NCBI RefSeq assembly: GCF_007741535.1 | Contig: NZ_CP036525.1 | Coordinates: forward strand, 3,100,001-3,164,000 | Source: Rubripirellula lacrimiformis | GTDB lineage: Bacteria > Planctomycetota > Planctomycetia > Pirellulales > Pirellulaceae | DNA: 64,000 nt | Direction: 5' to 3' | Shown here: piece by piece, positions 18,649 through 29,291 of the stretch | Layout of the letters: the number at the start of each line of letters is the position of its first letter | How positions within the stretch are numbered: position 1 is the first letter of the stretch | Notes under the pieces: generated by a model | What the model was told of the DNA's origin: nothing | The model's input: only the letters and a program-made list of their open reading frames with translations | The model's database searches: none | Made by a program: the position numbers and the translations under genes

Positions 18649-20292
18649 TCAACTAGTCAACGCATCGGAAACAATTTGTTTCGCTTCGGTTTGAATCCGT
18701 TCAAGGTGTTCGGGGCCTTGGAAGCTTTCTGCATAGATTTTGTAGATATCTTCGGTTCCCGATGGTCTTGCTGCGAACCAGCCATTTTGGGTGACCACTT
18801 TCAGCCCGCCAATGGCTGCGTTGTTTCCGGGTGCGTTGGTGAGGCGGGACTCGATCGGGTCGCCCGCCAGTTCGGTCGACCGCACTGATTCGGGGCTCAG
18901 CGCCTTCAATGCATTTTTCTGTTCGGGGGTGGCCGGGGCATCAATTCGGGCATACACCGGGTTACCGAATTTTTCCACGAGCGCTTGGTAGTGCTGTCCA
19001 GGATCCATTCCCGTCTTGGCCAGAATTTCAGCTGCCAACAGGTCCAAGATGATCCCGTCCTTGTCCGTGGTCCAAGTGGTGCCATCCTTCCGCAAGAAAG
19101 AGGCCCCCGCGCTCTCTTCGCCGCCAAATCCTAGCGATCCGTCCGATAGTCCGTCGACGAACCACTTGAAACCAACTGGCACTTCGCAAAGCGTGCGACC
19201 GAGACTTTCAGCAACGCGGTCGATCATGGAACTGGAAACCAATGTCTTGCCAACCGCGACGTCTTTGTTCCAGCCGGATCGATTTTGGAACAGGTAATCA
19301 ATGGCGACAGCCAGGTAGTGATTCGGATTCATCAGTCCCACCGACTTGGTCACGATGCCGTGACGGTCGTAGTCCGGATCATTGCCGAACGCGATGTCAA
19401 AGCGGTCCTTCAGGTCGATCAAGCCAGCCATCGCGTAGGGTGACGAACAATCCATTCGAACTTTGCCGTCCCGGTCTACACGCATGAACGCAAAGGTGGG
19501 ATCGACGCGTCGGTTGACGATTTCGATGTCCAGTCCGTATCGCTTTGCGATCGGTTCCCAATAGGCGATGCCGGCACCGCCCATCGGATCGACTCCGATT
19601 TTTAGTTCTGCTTTGCGAATCGCGTCCATGTCGACGACGTTCTGCAGGTCGTCCACATACGGCGTGATGTAGTCATGTTTTTGGACGAACTGTGACGCCA
19701 TCGCAGACGCTAGCCCGATTCGTTGGACGTCCGCCAACTGATTGCGAAGAATCTCGTTGGCGCGGTCTTGGATCACGGTGGTGGTTTCCGAATCGGCGGG
19801 ACCACCGTTGGTCGCGTTGTACTTGAATCCACCGTCCGATGGTGGATTGTGCGACGGCGTGATGACCACACCGTCGGCAAGGTCACTGCTGCGACCGCGG
19901 TTGTGCCCCAGAATCGCGTGCGAGATGACGGGAGTCGGCGTGTAGCCGCGGTCGGCATCGATCATCGTGGTGACACCGTTGGCCGCAAACACCTCAATTG
20001 CGGACACAAAGGCTGGCTCGGACAACGCATGGGTATCCATGCCCAGGAACAATGGTCCAGTGATTCCCTGGGCCTTGCGGTATTCGCAGATCGCATGGGA
20101 GATTGCCAGGATGTGATCTTCGTTGAATCGGCCGGTCGTCGAAGTGCCGCGATGTCCCGAAGTTCCAAATTCGACCGATTGCGCGGGATTCGTCGGATCA
20201 GGCTTCAGTGAGTAGTAAGACGAGATTAGCCGAGGAATGTTTTCCAGAAGTTCAATGGGAACCGGTTGTCCAGCAAATTGATTCAGCGTCAT
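18649..20292 (-). CDS. pgm: Alpha-D-glucose phosphate-specific phosphoglucomutase
   Basis: 547 residues, the length of the E. coli-type Pgm. It interconverts glucose 1-phosphate and glucose 6-phosphate, linking glycolysis to glycogen, trehalose and sugar-nucleotide synthesis in the cytoplasm. Motifs: [10 protein letters not shown] near the N-terminus, the phosphoserine loop [11 protein letters not shown] (Ser about 147), the metal loop [10 protein letters not shown] (about 305), the sugar-specificity region GFKWFVDGL with GGEESAG, and the C-terminal phosphate loop [16 protein letters not shown]. All active-site elements look intact. It is monocistronic by position. Confidence 0.96.
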   Translation of the reverse strand: MTLNQFAGQPVPIELLENIPRLISSYYSLKPDPTNPAQSVEFGTSGHRGTSTTGRFNEDHILAISHAICEYRKAQGITGPLFLGMDTHALSEPAFVSAIEVFAANGVTTMIDADRGYTPTPVISHAILGHNRGRSSDLADGVVITPSHNPPSDGGFKYNATNGGPADSETTTVIQDRANEILRNQLADVQRIGLASAMASQFVQKHDYITPYVDDLQNVVDMDAIRKAELKIGVDPMGGAGIAYWEPIAKRYGLDIEIVNRRVDPTFAFMRVDRDGKVRMDCSSPYAMAGLIDLKDRFDIAFGNDPDYDRHGIVTKSVGLMNPNHYLAVAIDYLFQNRSGWNKDVAVGKTLVSSSMIDRVAESLGRTLCEVPVGFKWFVDGLSDGSLGFGGEESAGASFLRKDGTTWTTDKDGIILDLLAAEILAKTGMDPGQHYQALVEKFGNPVYARIDAPATPEQKNALKALSPESVRSTELAGDPIESRLTNAPGNNAAIGGLKVVTQNGWFAARPSGTEDIYKIYAESFQGPEHLERIQTEAKQIVSDALTS

Positions 20293-20872
20293 GATCTTGT
20301 CTTATTTTCTTGGTCAAAATGTGTTTCTATCGTTGGCCCGATGCTAGTCAGCGGCGCGGAATCATCCTGCGTTGCCTGCAAGAACCAAACGCCGCGCAGT
20401 CCAACGGGCGAGCCATGGAATGGATTGTATCGTCAATCCGTTCGCTGTTGGACCGATAGAACCGCCAATAGATTCCCCCACTCAGGGACGCGGCAGCCGG
20501 GACGCGGCACCCAGACGCACTGCACCCATACGCAAGGCAGGTTTCGCTGTTAGTCGACCAGCAAGCGTTGACTGCGATGGCTGAATGGACACCGGCGATG
20601 AACGCGAAAGGAGCCACACGGGGCCGAGAATCAAATCTGCACTGCCGCCGGGACGCTCGAAGACCACCACGTGTTGTGGGACCGCGCATCCATCGTCGCC
20701 CGTGTGATCAATCGAATTCTTCGTCACTGATCACGGTTGGTTCCTGCGACGCAGTCACCCGAACTGCTTTGCGTCGACTCGGTGTGGAGTCGACTTGTTG
20801 ATTTTGCAAAGGATCGGAATCCTTTGTCGCTCAGACTGGCGCGGTCGTGTCGGACGCGAATCACCGTTGGCG
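20293..20872. other. 580-bp gene-free interval
   Basis: Lies between the 5' end of pgm and the 3' end of the peroxidase gene. Frames of 70-113 codons exist on both strands but overlap one another and show no signal peptide, domain or biased composition. It should contain the pgm promoter near 20300. I see no strong hairpin or repeat. Confidence 0.4.
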
Positions 20873-23356
20873 TTACTGCAGTCGGTCCACACCGGCGGCA
20901 AAGACGTGGTCAACTAAATCCGATCGAAGCGGATTTTGGTCCCGGTGGCGGCGTTGTCCACCTTGATCGCGTTCGCGGTCGTTTGGACGCTGGTCATCAT
21001 CTTCGGTGGTCTCTGCGATGCTGGGGAAATGGATGTTGCGTAGATGCACATCGCCACTCGTGATGGCCACTTCTTGGACCGTCGTGGTTGGGCCATCCTC
21101 GGTATCCGAGATCAAGTGGATCTCGTATTGGCCGGTACGCAGACCATCTTGCACGTCGAAGCTGTAACGGCCTTCGGAATCGGTCGTTGTTTCTGCGATG
21201 ATTTCTCCGTCGCTGACCAGCTGGACCACTTGATCGGGAATACCGACCGGATCGCGTCCGCGGTCACGGTCCCCTTTGGTTTTCGAATCGCTGGCTGTAC
21301 CAACGCCCGACCTTGCCGTGATCGACGTCACTGCATCGGTCGCGACGGGGTTGGCCGTTACAACGCCTGCTGTCACAACGCCAGAAATCGACGAATCGAA
21401 AAAGAAGACGTCCTTTTGTAGATTGGTCAGATCGGTGTTCCGCTGGACGATATCGGCCAAACTGGTTTGTTCGATCTGTCGGAGATCGGATCCCGAGAAC
21501 GCGTTCTGGTACCAGAATCGATCAGCATCACGAAGTCGTTCGAATTGGTCTGCGATGATCGTCTGGAACGTCTCACCAACGCTTGACTCGTCGGCGTGAT
21601 CTTCGACCAGTCCGCCGACCCACAGGTCGATGTCATCAACCGTTCCGTACAATTGTTCTAGTTTCGTCTGCATTTGGGGATCAGACGTCATGTCGGCGAA
21701 GCTTTCGACCGGATCCAGGCCATAGGCGACCCGCGTCGTGTTGTAGTCCGCCAACCCGTGGTCTCGCCCGCGTTGGATGTTCAAGCTGACCAGGTCGAAC
21801 CCGCCAGAACCAGGCGCACCAAACAGAAAGTTGCGGACGCTATCGACCACTTCGATGTCTAGTTCGGACGATGGATCGGACGCCAGATATTTGATGATCG
21901 AATCGATCCCGTTTTCGGCGACGGCTTCTGGATTGCTAAACGCATAGCTAAGCGGAATTTCATCCGCAATCTCGTTGCCATCGTTATCCAAGAATTCAAC
22001 ATCGTCACCCAACAGGCTATGCCCAAAGCGGAACGCGGCCGTCGAAAACTCATTCGCAATCGTAGGGTCGACGGTCGAATCGTACCCCTCGTAACGGCTG
22101 ATCGTATCTTCGCCCAAGAACGCTGGCAGCCACTCGTTGTACGTGATGGCCTGAATCTCGGCGACCACGATTGCTCTGGCCTGCTGATAGATTTCTTCGT
22201 CGGTGAATGTCGAATCCGAGGCTGCGATTTCTTCGGCCAACCGGTTGTGTTCACGGACGAACAGGGTCTGGATAGCGGTCAGTTCGATATTTTCGTTCGC
22301 GCGAACATCGCCCGCAGCGAACAGTTCATTGTCCGGGAAGATGCCTGCATCGTTGTCCATCGAAAGCGTACCGTCGGGGAACGTTTCCGCATTGTTGTAG
22401 GGAAATAGGTCGCCGTCGCTGGTCTTTAGCTGCCCGCCGGATAGGGTTCGAAGCGCCGTTGCTGTGGCGTCATCGGATCCGTAGACGGCCGACCCATCCA
22501 GCCACGTCGTGATCGTATTGATCTGTTCTCGCGGTGTTTCGGTTCCGGTTTCGGTATCGTAGGCAGACCGGGTTAGCGAAATGGTTTGGGTTCCGGTTCC
22601 CAACGGATCAAAGTAGGAATCGCCCGTGGGCACTTCGATGTCAAACGATTCGCCGCCCGACGGAGTACGGGTGATGTCATGGTCGATGAACTGGCCCCAG
22701 ACGTAAACAAACGCTGACATGTCGCGATCGCTGATGGTGCCGTCATCGGTTGCAAGCACGTTACTGATTTCACGGGCACTCGGTCGATCAGCGCCGGCGG
22801 GTTCCGAAATGCCATCGGCATAATCGTTTTCGGCGACGCGCAGCAGTTGCGTGTCGGCGGTGCCAAGTTCGGGAATCTGGAGGTTGTTGTCGCTGCCATC
22901 GATCGACCGATATTCAACCGAAAGATCATCGGTCGGATTCTCTGGGGTGGGACTCTGTGTCGGTGACCCTGCCCTGCCCCGTTCACGACTCAATCGGTTG
23001 ATGATCATCAAGGCGTCCAGCGCGCTATCGCGGCCATCGTTGTTGACGTCGGTCATCCGCCCCGAATCGCGTTGTTGCCGACCGCCTCCGTCAACGACAT
23101 CGCTGGCCGATTGCCGGTTCATCTGATTGATGACCGTCAACGCGTCCATGGCGGAAACGATCCCGTCTTCGTTCACGTCCTCGGGGATTTGTTCGTTGTG
23201 GAAGATGTTCGCGGCTAGCAATTGCCGTGCTTCCAAGGTTTCCGTCCGTAGCCGCCGTCGTGTTTTGCTGCGTGTTCGTTGTTGGTTTGACGGCGTTGCC
23301 TTGCGTTTGCCCGATGGATGACGGCCATTCCTGCGGTTCGCCCAGAAGAGTGCCAT
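20873..23356 (-). CDS. Secreted animal-type haem peroxidase with dockerin
   Basis: 827 residues from the ATG at 23356; the frame is open to 23470, but this start gives a short basic leader before the sorting motif ETLEARQLLAA. A dockerin-like pair follows (DVNEDGIVSAMDALTVINQM; DVNNDGRDSALDALMIINRL). The central part is an animal (An)-peroxidase domain: GQFIDHDITRTP with the distal His, the proximal FVREHNRLAEEI, WLPAFLGEDTI, FRFGHSLL, and LNIQRGRDHGLADYN. A C-terminal SdrD-B/carboxypeptidase-regulatory-like beta domain (about 740-800; TTDSEGRYSFDVQDGL) ends the protein. Expected chemistry is H2O2-dependent oxidation, possibly of halide. Dockerin-peroxidase fusions suggest surface or matrix attachment. 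Confidence 0.9.
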   Translation of the reverse strand: MALFWANRRNGRHPSGKRKATPSNQQRTRSKTRRRLRTETLEARQLLAANIFHNEQIPEDVNEDGIVSAMDALTVINQMNRQSASDVVDGGGRQQRDSGRMTDVNNDGRDSALDALMIINRLSRERGRAGSPTQSPTPENPTDDLSVEYRSIDGSDNNLQIPELGTADTQLLRVAENDYADGISEPAGADRPSAREISNVLATDDGTISDRDMSAFVYVWGQFIDHDITRTPSGGESFDIEVPTGDSYFDPLGTGTQTISLTRSAYDTETGTETPREQINTITTWLDGSAVYGSDDATATALRTLSGGQLKTSDGDLFPYNNAETFPDGTLSMDNDAGIFPDNELFAAGDVRANENIELTAIQTLFVREHNRLAEEIAASDSTFTDEEIYQQARAIVVAEIQAITYNEWLPAFLGEDTISRYEGYDSTVDPTIANEFSTAAFRFGHSLLGDDVEFLDNDGNEIADEIPLSYAFSNPEAVAENGIDSIIKYLASDPSSELDIEVVDSVRNFLFGAPGSGGFDLVSLNIQRGRDHGLADYNTTRVAYGLDPVESFADMTSDPQMQTKLEQLYGTVDDIDLWVGGLVEDHADESSVGETFQTIIADQFERLRDADRFWYQNAFSGSDLRQIEQTSLADIVQRNTDLTNLQKDVFFFDSSISGVVTAGVVTANPVATDAVTSITARSGVGTASDSKTKGDRDRGRDPVGIPDQVVQLVSDGEIIAETTTDSEGRYSFDVQDGLRTGQYEIHLISDTEDGPTTTVQEVAITSGDVHLRNIHFPSIAETTEDDDQRPNDRERDQGGQRRHRDQNPLRSDLVDHVFAAGVDRLQ

Positions 23357-23686
23357 GGTTTTGCCTGCGGTAGAAAAGAGTGAGAGGAGAGATGCCACCG
23401 AGCGCGGCAGGATGACTCTGCCAAACTCGGGATCCACTCTTACAGGCAACAAACGTATCGTGAATGTCACGGTTGGACTCGCAGAAAGTCCAAATCAACC
23501 ATCGTGAACCGAGGTTCCAGACCGTCTGGCGACGCTGACGCAGACAGCCAGGAGTCGTTCGATTGGTTCGACGTTTTGATGTTGTCGGCAGGCTGGTTTT
23601 GTTGCTGGGGATGGTCTGGGGATTCGATAACCGGGGCTATCGCCCAGCGGCTCATTTTGGAAATTGGAAACTGGGGGGCTAACCGA
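23357..23686. other. Intergenic region upstream of the peroxidase gene
   Basis: 330 bp between the peroxidase start and the DUF1579 stop, both minus-strand genes. The minus-strand leader of the peroxidase gene has a C/T-rich tract. No gene, clear hairpin or repeat is seen. Confidence 0.35.
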
Positions 23687-24277
23687 TCATTGCTGCTTAT
23701 CAGCTTGGGTGACTGGTTTGGGGGCACCGGCGGCGTTGGCTTTGGTGTATTCCATTTCAAAGACTTTGAACATCGCGTCGCCCGCTTGCATGTGCATCGT
23801 GACGGTATGAGTGCCGTCGTCGCGATACTTGGTGGCAAGGACGTGTTTGGATGGATTTCCATCGGGGCCCGGCGCCGTTCCTTCGTAAGTGATCGTCTTG
23901 CTTTCGCTGTCATAGGTGCCGATCAGGTCCATCTTCGTGGCACCCATCGAATCGATCCATGTCCCGACGTACTTCTTTGCATCTGCGTCGTAGCTGTACA
24001 TGCCATGCCCCTGGAAGTTCAGCCCCATCAAGTTGGCTTGAAAGTTCGAAAGCATCCAGAAGCCACCCAGCATGCGGTTGGTTTCTCTGCCCGTCGATAT
24101 GGTTGGTTCCCCACCCCCTTCCCAAGTCTTGATCTGGACATCCCAGCTACCGATGTCCGCCTTGAAGACATCGAATTCGGGTCCAGGTTGCGGGAGCTGA
24201 GGGGCTTGGCCGGATGACGAACTCGTGATGCAAAACGCGATCGCCAACAGGACCGTCATTGAGATTCTATTTTTCAT
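23687..24277 (-). CDS. DUF1579 family secreted protein
   Basis: 196 residues with a signal peptide (MKNRISMTVLLAIAFCITSSSS). The body matches the DUF1579 pattern as I know it: an N-terminal LxxxxGxWDVxIKTW block, a middle ETNRMLGGFWMLSNF, YDADAKKYVGTWIDSMG, and TYDSESKTITYEG. These proteins form a lipocalin-like barrel and have no established role. It ends with a Lys/Gln tail. It is divergently transcribed from the DUF3472 gene with about 166 bp between start codons, which should hold both promoters. Confidence 0.85.
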   Translation of the reverse strand: MKNRISMTVLLAIAFCITSSSSGQAPQLPQPGPEFDVFKADIGSWDVQIKTWEGGGEPTISTGRETNRMLGGFWMLSNFQANLMGLNFQGHGMYSYDADAKKYVGTWIDSMGATKMDLIGTYDSESKTITYEGTAPGPDGNPSKHVLATKYRDDGTHTVTMHMQAGDAMFKVFEMEYTKANAAGAPKPVTQADKQQ

Positions 24278-24443
24278 TGGATGGCTTCCGGAAATGGTGA
24301 TTCAATCAGGGGGATGTACGGAACCGATGGGATGCCCCAATGGGGTGCGATCCCGGATTCTGGCACATATCGTATCATGGGCGACATCGACGACGCACTG
24401 CGAACTTCGATATTGCGACCCGGATCACTCAGGATGCCTGTCC

Positions 24444-26198
24444 ATGAATCACATCATCAAGCGAGCGTGCCTGCTGGTTCGCGTCTTTTTTTTCGCCGTC
24501 GCATCGGCGACCGCTGCGATTGCCTTCGCCGCGGAAACGCAGCCTTCGAGCGGTGTTGGTCAGCTGGGGCAGGCGACATCCTGGGTCTCGGTTCCCGGTT
24601 CGCCAGACCTGTTCTTTCAGGCCCAGCGATCCCGTGACGGCCGGTTAATACTAACGCCCAACGAAGCTTTTTTTCCAAAGCTAGGGCTTTCGGCAACCGG
24701 CATCGGAACGGTGCCGGACCAGAACAACCTCAATGGCAGCAAAACTTTCGCCACGATCCAAGGTTGGGATGCCGGCGATGTTGCCGAGTGGGGGCTGCTG
24801 CTTGCGAAGCCGGGAACGGTATCAGTGCAAGTCTTTTTGTCGTCTCAAGATTCGAAAGATCGATTCCGCATGAGTCTTGCTGGGACGGAACAGACGCTGA
24901 AACCAAACGGCTCGTTCGGCGAACCAGTGTCAGCGGAAACGATGACGTTTACCGTTCCCAAAGCCGGCCAACACGTTCTTCGATTGGCATGTGACAAGGG
25001 ATCGGCGGGCAGTCGTCTGCACTGGATCGACGTTTCCGGTGACGCCGTGGTCGGCGGGGCGGTGCTGCGGAAGCGATGGCGACCGGCAGCGGCGCACACC
25101 AAATTCTCCAGTTCGCAGATCGACAGACCGGTGCGGATGTGGGTGATGGAGATGGATGCCGTCCCGGGGGAACTTGGTTTCTATGCGCCGATCACGACGC
25201 CGTTCGGGTACTACGGACCAACTTGGCAGGCCGATGGTACCGTCAACACAAGTTTCAATTTTTCGTTGTGGTCATTCAAGCGTGGCCAGCCGCAGCCTGC
25301 GGTCCAGCAGCTGTCTCATCTGCTTGCGATCGGTAATCGTCACGCAACTTTTGGTGGCTTTGATCACGAAGGCACCGGCGTCAAAATTCGCGATTGGGAA
25401 CCCCTGGCCGGTCGCCAGGGCCAGCGGCAGGTGTTTGCGCTAAGAGTCCAGCCGGGCGATCGCTACGATACGTACTTCAGCTACTTTTATCAGGCGGACA
25501 CCCAGCGTTGGCGTCTGTTCGGTGTCGGCAACAAGTTCAACGCTGGCAAGCCGATCGATTCGCTTGTCGTTGGCAGTTTCGTTGAGGTTCCTGGGCCGCC
25601 TCACGTTCAACGGACCGGACCCTACCAGCGAGTGATGCGTTACCGCGGATGGGTGATGGATCAGGCCGGTAACTGGCATCCGCTGGATCGAATGTCAAAC
25701 GGCAATGCGGATCGCAAGACCGGCCTGACGCATACTGATCGTGGCTTGACGGATGACGGTTGGTTTTATCTTCAAACGGGCGGATGGACGTATCGCAAAG
25801 CGGCAACCGATCGGTACGTTCAAGTTGACCAGCAGCCCCAACGCCAGATGCCAAGCTACCTCAGCAACGAAGATGTCGCCTATCTGAAAGGCGTGCCGTC
25901 CACGATCACCGCGACCATCGTTGAGCGCGTGGCCCATCACTTGCGAGGGACTTTTCGTGTTCGCAACGTTGGTAAGAATGCGTCGGTCAGGATGTTTTGG
26001 GGGCCAACGGAAGGGCTGACCTTCGCTGATCGCTGGCAGAACGAAACGTTGCTGACATCGCCGCGCGAAGGTGACAACACGTTTGTCATTGATGCGGTTG
26101 ATGGAGAGGAAACCGTTCGCGTTCGCATGTTACTTACCAACGACGAAGGTCAGTTCTGGACTACCCAAACGATTGCCGCCGCACCGAATCGCAACTGA
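24444..26198 (+). CDS. Secreted DUF3472/DUF5077 protein
   Basis: 584 residues from the ATG at 24444, picked because it begins a signal peptide (CLLVRVFFFAVASATAAIAFAA). The N-terminal 130 residues resemble DUF5077, a carbohydrate-binding-like beta domain (VAEWGLLLAKPGTVSVQVFL, LHWIDVSG). The core matches DUF3472 (MWVMEMDAVPGELGFYAPI, TPFGYYGPTWQADG, FNFSLWSFKRGQ, GTGVKIRDWEPLAGR). The C-terminus holds a small Ig-like domain. Such proteins are frequent in planctomycetes and may bind or process polysaccharides; no catalytic residues are known to me. The gene converges on the sulfatase gene. Confidence 0.85.
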   Translation: MNHIIKRACLLVRVFFFAVASATAAIAFAAETQPSSGVGQLGQATSWVSVPGSPDLFFQAQRSRDGRLILTPNEAFFPKLGLSATGIGTVPDQNNLNGSKTFATIQGWDAGDVAEWGLLLAKPGTVSVQVFLSSQDSKDRFRMSLAGTEQTLKPNGSFGEPVSAETMTFTVPKAGQHVLRLACDKGSAGSRLHWIDVSGDAVVGGAVLRKRWRPAAAHTKFSSSQIDRPVRMWVMEMDAVPGELGFYAPITTPFGYYGPTWQADGTVNTSFNFSLWSFKRGQPQPAVQQLSHLLAIGNRHATFGGFDHEGTGVKIRDWEPLAGRQGQRQVFALRVQPGDRYDTYFSYFYQADTQRWRLFGVGNKFNAGKPIDSLVVGSFVEVPGPPHVQRTGPYQRVMRYRGWVMDQAGNWHPLDRMSNGNADRKTGLTHTDRGLTDDGWFYLQTGGWTYRKAATDRYVQVDQQPQRQMPSYLSNEDVAYLKGVPSTITATIVERVAHHLRGTFRVRNVGKNASVRMFWGPTEGLTFADRWQNETLLTSPREGDNTFVIDAVDGEETVRVRMLLTNDEGQFWTTQTIAAAPNRN

Positions 26199-26291
26199 GC
26201 CCGCGATTGGCAATCCAGTCCATGTCTTCGGTAGTGGGACTAGCCAGATTTCCTTATCGATGGGGGGATTTCGGTGAATCGCACGATGGAC

Positions 26292-29291
26292 TTAGTCTGT
26301 GCCGTTGATCTTCAAGTCCGAAAAGACGGCGTGCGTATTGACGACACGCAAACCCACTGTGCCGGATGCGTAGGTGTCGTCGGTGACCGATAGGCAATGA
26401 CGCCCGTTGTGGGCGACGGTGATCTGGTCACCGATCATCTGGACACGAAGGTTCTGGTGCTTCGCGACATCGATGGGCGATCTCGCTCGAGCGATTTCGG
26501 TCCATGAGGTTCCGTTGGTCTTTCCAACCACGACCAAACCGGTCGCTGGAATGATGCCCGCAAAGTAGCCTCGCTGTGCATCGAACCCGACGGACGGGCC
26601 AGTACATCGAAACAGGATTCCAGCATCGCGTGCATCCGCGTTGCCATTGAAATCGATGGTAGCGTCGGCGATGAAGTCATCCGGGCATGGGGAATCGAGG
26701 ACGATCTTTTCGCCGCTGGGGTAATGATTCACAGGGGCCCCAGTGACCACCCCCAGGTGCAGCCCATCGTCTTTTCGATCGACGGATTGGTGGTGAGCAT
26801 AATACGACCAATCGGAATCGGTATCCTGATCGCCGAACAGGCGGATGGGCAACGTTGCTTGACGCACATGTTCACCCGACGGGCGTTGCGTTGGCTTGCC
26901 AGCGCGGATCGGTTTGCCCAGCAACGGAAAACCTTTTTTGCCAACTGACATCGGTTGCACATAGATGGCACGACGCCAACCCGGTTTGCGATCTCGTTTG
27001 GCGTGGAAGATATGCCACCACTGTTTGCCGTCGATGGACTTCACAAAGCAAGAATGCCCCACGCCGAACACATCGTGTGTGCCTTGGAAAACGGGCCTGG
27101 GCCGTTTGTGCCAGGCGTCTGGATCCAAGGGGTCTTCGCCCGTCAATTCCAGAATCCCAAGCTTGTATGTCGGCAACCACGACGCACCGCAGGAGTACGT
27201 CACGAAGGTCTTGCCCTTCGCCTGGAACACTTGCGGGGCTTCGTTCAATCCGCGTCCCGCGTCGCCGTTCTCGGTCAGTTCCCACGGATGGTCGCTATTG
27301 TTGGTTAATCGGATTCGCGGACCAGCAAGCTTAGTGGGGGATTCCATTGGGGCGATGTACAGGTACTGTTGGTCTGATCCCGGGACGTCCCAACCTGACC
27401 AAATTGCAAATCGCTTGTCTTTGATTGTCAGTACCGTCATGTCGATGGCCCAAGTGTTGGGCGACATGCCATCGTCGCCGTCGCCGGTTGCCAGTGGTCC
27501 GTGCAGTGTGTATTGGCCCAATGGATCCTCGGTCAGTGACTCTAGGACGTAGGCCAAATGGTTGGCGTTGTCGCCATCCGAAGCCGCGAAATAGACATAC
27601 CAACGACCGTCCATGAAATGCAGTTCGGGGGCCCACACCTGCGCTGAAACAGGCCCCAATTGGGGCGCTGTCCATACCGTGTGTGGTTTTCCTAGCGACG
27701 TCAGCCGATCGCTACTGTGGATCGAGATCGCTTGATTGCCATGGGAAGTGCACCACAGGTATCGAGGTTGGTTTGGATCGCGAATCACCCATGGGTCGGC
27801 GCCTTCACCGATTGGGTTGATGAACAGGTCCGGTGAAATCGATCCGACGTCTTGTGGATCTTGCAGGCGGGGATCGCCGGCATCTGCGGGCATCGCCGCG
27901 TTCCAGGCGATCAACGATTGATGCAGACGTTGGGCGACCTGTGGTCGTTGGTCCGCCAGATTCTTGACTTCGGACGGATCGGCCACCAATTCGTAGAGTT
28001 GTGGTTCGCTATCGTCGTAGTTGACTAAGTATTTCCACTTCCCGTCACGAACGGCCAAGTCTGGGTTGTCCGCTTCGCTGGTTCCTGGACGGTCGGGTGG
28101 TCGACGCCAAAAAATCGGATCATTGCGGCTCTGTGTGGTTTTGCCCAGCAAGGTTTCGGACAAATCTTCGCCGTCAAAGACAACCGATTCGGGGACTGGT
28201 GTCCCGGTGATGGAATACAGGGATCGATTCACATCCATCGCGCACAACACGGATTGATCGTTGGTCGTGCCCGCAACTTCATCCGCCAATAAGCCCGGTC
28301 CCCATACGATCAGCGGTGATCGTACGCCGCCTTCGTACAACCATGTCTTGGCGCCACGCAGCGGATCCGAAGAACCGGCCCCCTCTTCGTGTCCATTGTC
28401 GGACATCACAAGAATCAATGTATTGTCACGCAACTTTTCGTCGTTTCGAATTCGATCGAACAGCTTCGCCAGTTGTTGGTCCATGGCGTCCAGCACCGCG
28501 AAATACAACGCTCGTTTGGAACCATCGGTTTCATCCCGCAGAACTTCGGGTGGAAAGAATGGCGAATGGACATCGTCGGGCCAAACGTTGACGAAAAACG
28601 GCTTGTTTTGGCCGGCCGCTTCGTTGATGAACCCGATCGCGTCGTCGACGAAGGTGGCGGTGACCACGGATCGGTCTTGCCATTGGATCGGCCCCCGTCC
28701 TAGGTCTCCTGATCCAAGGTCGTGTTTTTGCGGTGGCTTGCCATCGAAGGCATCTTTCAGGGGCAAGACTCGTGGTCCCAGTCCTTCGAAATTCGTCAAG
28801 CTTCGATCGAATCCGTACTCGGTGATCAGGGGTGCTTCGCCCACATCACGCTGGCCGCCCATGTGCCATTTTCCAAAGTGACCGGTCGCGTATCCGGATT
28901 GTTGAAGGCGGCCGGCCAACATCGGCGCCTTCAAGTCCAACCACTGTGCCATTCCCCGTTCACGATTCAGTTTTCGGGACGCTAGATACGAACTGATCTT
29001 CCAACGTTGCGGATACTGTCCGGTCGACAGGGCGACTCGCGATGGCGAACAGATGGGCGAGTTGACGTAAAAGTTTGAAAAACGCAATCCTTCCGCGGCC
29101 AACGCATCCACATTCTCGGTGGTCGTGCGGGTTCCGCCGAAACACGACAGATCCGACCAACCCATGTCGTCGATAAACACCGTGACGACATTCGGGCGTT
29201 TGTCGGCAAAAGAAACATTGGTTGCCGCAGTGAAGCACAAGCCCACCAGCAAAGCCAAAAGCAAGCTAGGGGCAGCAGTGATTCGACTCAT
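26292..29291 (-). CDS. Secreted sulfatase fused to GH43-like and C-terminal beta modules
   Basis: 999 residues, about twice a normal sulfatase. The signal peptide ends near residue 29. Sulfatase domain (about 32-480): metal residues in VFIDDMGWSD, the formylglycine site CSPSRVALSTGQ (Cys about 81), KWHMGG, and MSDNGHEEG. From about 495 a five-bladed GH43-like module begins, with candidate catalytic residues in GADPWVIRDP, AIDMTVLTI and NEAPQVFQAKG. Residues about 800-999 form a concanavalin-like module (DARDAGILFRCTG; GLRVVNTHAVFSDLKING). It could desulfate and cleave the same glycan, for example algal sulfated polysaccharide; that is inference. FGE-type maturation of the Cys would be needed. 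No frameshift is seen at the domain joints. Confidence 0.88.
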   Translation of the reverse strand: MSRITAAPSLLLALLVGLCFTAATNVSFADKRPNVVTVFIDDMGWSDLSCFGGTRTTTENVDALAAEGLRFSNFYVNSPICSPSRVALSTGQYPQRWKISSYLASRKLNRERGMAQWLDLKAPMLAGRLQQSGYATGHFGKWHMGGQRDVGEAPLITEYGFDRSLTNFEGLGPRVLPLKDAFDGKPPQKHDLGSGDLGRGPIQWQDRSVVTATFVDDAIGFINEAAGQNKPFFVNVWPDDVHSPFFPPEVLRDETDGSKRALYFAVLDAMDQQLAKLFDRIRNDEKLRDNTLILVMSDNGHEEGAGSSDPLRGAKTWLYEGGVRSPLIVWGPGLLADEVAGTTNDQSVLCAMDVNRSLYSITGTPVPESVVFDGEDLSETLLGKTTQSRNDPIFWRRPPDRPGTSEADNPDLAVRDGKWKYLVNYDDSEPQLYELVADPSEVKNLADQRPQVAQRLHQSLIAWNAAMPADAGDPRLQDPQDVGSISPDLFINPIGEGADPWVIRDPNQPRYLWCTSHGNQAISIHSSDRLTSLGKPHTVWTAPQLGPVSAQVWAPELHFMDGRWYVYFAASDGDNANHLAYVLESLTEDPLGQYTLHGPLATGDGDDGMSPNTWAIDMTVLTIKDKRFAIWSGWDVPGSDQQYLYIAPMESPTKLAGPRIRLTNNSDHPWELTENGDAGRGLNEAPQVFQAKGKTFVTYSCGASWLPTYKLGILELTGEDPLDPDAWHKRPRPVFQGTHDVFGVGHSCFVKSIDGKQWWHIFHAKRDRKPGWRRAIYVQPMSVGKKGFPLLGKPIRAGKPTQRPSGEHVRQATLPIRLFGDQDTDSDWSYYAHHQSVDRKDDGLHLGVVTGAPVNHYPSGEKIVLDSPCPDDFIADATIDFNGNADARDAGILFRCTGPSVGFDAQRGYFAGIIPATGLVVVGKTNGTSWTEIARARSPIDVAKHQNLRVQMIGDQITVAHNGRHCLSVTDDTYASGTVGLRVVNTHAVFSDLKINGTD

